This document shows positions 4,188 through 6,435 of a DNA stretch of 6,435 bases, in pieces. Under the pieces are notes generated by a model. The model did no database searches, was not told the origin of the DNA, and worked only from the letters and a program-made list of their open reading frames with translations. Made by a program: the position numbers and the translations under genes. Source of the DNA: an uncultured Eubacteriales bacterium (lineage in GTDB: Bacteria > Bacillota > Clostridia > Lachnospirales > Anaerotignaceae); NCBI GenBank assembly GCA_900546215.1, contig URCD01000119.1, positions 1-6,435 on the forward strand, written 5' to 3'. The stretch's first letter is position 1, and each line of letters opens with the position of its first letter.

Positions 4188-6435
4188 TTAGCTAACTACT
4201 TTACCGGTCTTTCTCTTAGTAACCGGAACTGCATTTTGTGTATCAGGCGCCGAAGTATCAGGAGAGTCTCCGTTCTGGCCGTTCGCCGGCTGCCCTGTTT
4301 CTGATTGTGTTCCGCCTGAACTGCCTCCTGCTGCTCCGCCATCCTTCACTTCAAATTGAAGGGTAATATCACTGCCCTTTACAACATATTCTCCCTTAAT
4401 AGGGTTTTGACTTACTACCACTCCGTTTTCGTCTCCTTCAACCACGGCTGAAAGTCCTGCATCCATTATTATCTGGACCGCCTCATCATAGCTGCGTCCC
4501 AATACACTTGGAGTCTGCGTCATATTATTATCATTTTCGCCCTTAGTCACATATACGATAATTGTGGAGCCTTCAGCAACCTCCGTGCCCGCATGTGGAG
4601 CACTGCTTGTAACAACGCTTCCTTCTCCTACTATTTGATAGTTGAGGTCCTTCAAACTAAGATAAGTTATGGCTTCATTTGTAGTGTACAGTGTAAGGTC
4701 GTCAAGAACTACCGTATTGTTCTCCTGGCTTGAGGTCTCCTGTACCTCCTCGGTTTTCTGTATTCCGAGATACTTTATTATATTTTCCAAAAGCCCTTTA
4801 AGCATAGGGGCTGCCGACGTGGAGCCCTCTGTATATACCGCCGGCCTGTCCAGTATAGCGATAGCTATTATCTCTGGATTATCAGCAGGCAAAAAGCCGA
4901 TGAACGATACTACATATTTTTCACTTGAACGGACTGCCTGCTGCGCTGTACCAGTCTTACCGCCAATGTCGTAGCCATCTATTTTAGCCTTTTTGCCAGT
5001 TCCTCCATTAATAACAGCCCTTAGATAATTTTTCACAGTAGAGCTTGTTTCCTCACTTATTACCTTTCTTACAAGCGTTGGATTCTTTTCATATGTCACG
5101 TTTCCCTCTGAGTCGATTACCTTGGAAACAACATAGGGCTGCATTAGATCTCCACCGTTTATTACGGCTGAAAAAGCTGTAAGAACCTGTATGGCCGTGC
5201 AGTTAAAGCCCTGTCCAAAACTCATAGTGGCAAGTTCAACTGGGCCTATGGCGTTTTCTGTGTACATTATTTCACTGCCTGTACCCTCTTCACCGATAAG
5301 GTCTATGCCAGTCTTTTCTCCGAAGCCGAAGTCCTTTTGGTATTTATAAAAAATACTCTTCCCCATTTTTTCAGCAATATCCATCATGCCTATGTTGCAG
5401 GAGTTGGCCAAAACCTCCTCAAGAGTTTCCGTTCCATGGCCTGAACGCAGCCAACATTTAATGTCATAATCGTATACAGTTTTCATGCCGTTGCATACAA
5501 ATGTATCTGTTTCTTTAATTATGCCTTCCTCAAGAGCAGCAGCTACAACCATAGGTTTAAATATTGAGCCAGCCTCAAATGTATAGCTAATGTTAAAATT
5601 TTTCCAGCTGTCCATGAGGAAATTTGTCTGTTCCTCATCAGTCATGGCGTTCCATTTGTCCTTAAACTCGTCTGTATTATATATAGAGGTAGGATCACCC
5701 GGAGTATTAGAGTTAAACGAAGGATAATCCGCCATAGCGTATACTTCGCCGGTTTTAGGGTTCATAACAAGCACAGCCGCATGTTCCGGCGAATAGTCGG
5801 CAACCGCCTGCGCAACTGCCTGCTCCGCATACTGCTGGATATTATAGTCCAAGGTTGTAACAACGGTTGAGCCGTCCTTGGCGTCAATTGTCTGCACCAC
5901 AGCTGACGAGCTTCCGTCATACGTTTTAAACTCGCGTCCGTTTACGCCGGAAAGCACTGTATTGTATTTATTTTCCAAACCCCACGAGCTGTCTCCTCTT
6001 ATAAATCCTATAACATCTGATGCTACTGTTCCAAGAGGATAGCTTCTTTTTGTATCTGCTCCAAAAACAACTCCCTTAAGTCCAAGGGCTTCAATTTCCT
6101 CTTTCTGCTCTCTTGTAAGTTTTTTTGCAAGAACCTTCCAGTGTGTATCCGCCGCTGGGGTTCCATTTTCATCTGTAACTATGTATGATTTAAGTGTGGC
6201 ATAATCAAGATTAAGATAATCAATACCAGCTAGTGAAGAAATAGTTTTTTCCTGCTCCTGGGCATCATAGTATCCCACAAGAACCCTGACATCAAGAGCA
6301 AGGTCGTAAACTCTTGTTGATACGGCAAACGCCTGATTATTTCTGTCTACAATGGAGCCTCTGTTAGCAACTATTGTGTTGTCATAGTCATCTGTCTGCT
6401 GGGTTTTAGCCGCGCTTTCATATTCCTCGCCCTTT
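4188..6435 (-). CDS. pbpB: Class B penicillin-binding protein with two PASTA domains, PBP2B/FtsI-like (partial, N-terminus outside window)
   Basis: Division-type transpeptidase that cross-links peptidoglycan at the outer face of the membrane. The frame is open from the right edge (first full codon at 6434), giving 748 visible residues. Aligned by eye with its neighbour, about 40 N-terminal residues including the membrane anchor are missing. A GTG at 6278 is internal, since the class B motif NRGSIVDRNN (visible residues 24-33) lies upstream of it. The transpeptidase motifs are complete: SIFK at 290-293 with Ser290 as nucleophile, SCN at 345-347, KTGTA at 493-497. Two PASTA domains follow at about 575-631 and 638-698, then a Gly/Ser/Gln/Asn/Pro-rich tail of about 50 residues ending in a basic KRKTGK. 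Cysteines fall 24, 37 and 56 residues after the nucleophile, almost as in the neighbour. Two PASTA domains and the place upstream of a SpoVD-like gene favour PBP2B over SpoVD, but the exact name is inferred. A terminator follows directly. Confidence 0.92.
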   Translation of the reverse strand, partial: KGEEYESAAKTQQTDDYDNTIVANRGSIVDRNNQAFAVSTRVYDLALDVRVLVGYYDAQEQEKTISSLAGIDYLNLDYATLKSYIVTDENGTPAADTHWKVLAKKLTREQKEEIEALGLKGVVFGADTKRSYPLGTVASDVIGFIRGDSSWGLENKYNTVLSGVNGREFKTYDGSSSAVVQTIDAKDGSTVVTTLDYNIQQYAEQAVAQAVADYSPEHAAVLVMNPKTGEVYAMADYPSFNSNTPGDPTSIYNTDEFKDKWNAMTDEEQTNFLMDSWKNFNISYTFEAGSIFKPMVVAAALEEGIIKETDTFVCNGMKTVYDYDIKCWLRSGHGTETLEEVLANSCNIGMMDIAEKMGKSIFYKYQKDFGFGEKTGIDLIGEEGTGSEIMYTENAIGPVELATMSFGQGFNCTAIQVLTAFSAVINGGDLMQPYVVSKVIDSEGNVTYEKNPTLVRKVISEETSSTVKNYLRAVINGGTGKKAKIDGYDIGGKTGTAQQAVRSSEKYVVSFIGFLPADNPEIIAIAILDRPAVYTEGSTSAAPMLKGLLENIIKYLGIQKTEEVQETSSQENNTVVLDDLTLYTTNEAITYLSLKDLNYQIVGEGSVVTSSAPHAGTEVAEGSTIIVYVTKGENDNNMTQTPSVLGRSYDEAVQIIMDAGLSAVVEGDENGVVVSQNPIKGEYVVKGSDITLQFEVKDGGAAGGSSGGTQSETGQPANGQNGDSPDTSAPDTQNAVPVTKRKTGKVVS
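4341..4712 (-). other. Region encoding two PASTA domains
   Basis: Two consecutive modules of about 60 residues at the C-terminus of the PBP2B-like protein. The first (about 4712-4542) runs from VVLDDLTLYTTNEAITYL to IIVYVTKG, and the second (about 4523-4341) from TPSVLGRSYDEAVQIIMDAG to ITLQFEVKD. Both show the PASTA layout: a short beta strand, a helix with A(I/V)xxL or AxxIIxxAGL, an S(S/Q)xPxxGxxVxxGS turn, and a closing strand. PASTA domains occur in PBPs and Ser/Thr kinases and are linked to binding muropeptides or stabilising the PBP; which applies here cannot be seen. Confidence 0.85.

Noticed and set aside
4669..4974. Plus-strand open frame of 101 codons
   Set aside because: It is antisense to the PASTA-type PBP and reads as a shadow of its KTG and PASTA region.
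6276..6278. GTG as the start of the PASTA-type PBP
   Set aside because: The same frame stays open to the window edge and encodes the class B motif NRGSIVDRNN upstream, so the true start is outside the window.
1..6435. Mobile element, CRISPR array, tRNA, riboswitch or novel system
   Set aside because: No spaced direct repeats, transposase-like frame, tRNA-like fold or structured long leader was seen; the window is filled by four cell-wall genes with short gaps.

Overview
The window is a stretch of peptidoglycan-synthesis and division genes (a dcw-type cluster), with every gene on the minus strand. Read in the direction of transcription, from high to low coordinates, it holds a class B penicillin-binding protein (PBP) with two C-terminal PASTA domains (its N-terminus lies beyond the right edge), a second class B PBP without PASTA domains (SpoVD-like), murE (complete), and murF (C-terminal half beyond the left edge). 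The order PBP2B-like / SpoVD-like / murE matches the pbpB-spoVD-murE arrangement of Bacillus subtilis. With the AT-leaning sequence, strong AGGAGG-type ribosome sites and protein style, it points to a low-GC Firmicute, most likely a clostridial or Lachnospiraceae-type bacterium. That placement is inference. The DNPR motif in MurE indicates meso-diaminopimelate peptidoglycan.

Layout: 6435-4188 is the PASTA-type PBP. 4187-4060 is a 128-base gap with a strong hairpin that has T-runs on both sides, so it can terminate on either strand, followed by an AT-rich leader with a weak, possibly sporulation-type, promoter. 4059-2302 is the SpoVD-like PBP. 2301-2212 is a 90-base gap with a near-consensus extended -10 sigma-A promoter and an AGGAGG ribosome site. 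2211-757 is murE, probably starting at a TTG codon. 746-1 is the 5' part of murF, ten bases after murE and probably translationally coupled to it.

Working together: MurE and MurF are cytoplasmic ligases that add the third amino acid and then D-Ala-D-Ala to the UDP-MurNAc peptide. The resulting pentapeptide, once carried across the membrane on a lipid, is the substrate cross-linked by the two membrane-anchored transpeptidases. The signals divide the cluster into parts. The terminator and candidate promoter could set the SpoVD-like gene apart from the division PBP, and the internal promoter would keep murE-murF expressed in growing cells whatever happens to the PBP genes.

I found no unknown system, mobile element, CRISPR array or RNA gene. 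The points most worth a second look are a KTA in place of the KTG active-site motif in the SpoVD-like PBP, conserved cysteines around the active site of both PBPs that resemble the SpoVD redox switch, and the transcription signals between the genes. The plus-strand open frames are antisense shadows of these genes.
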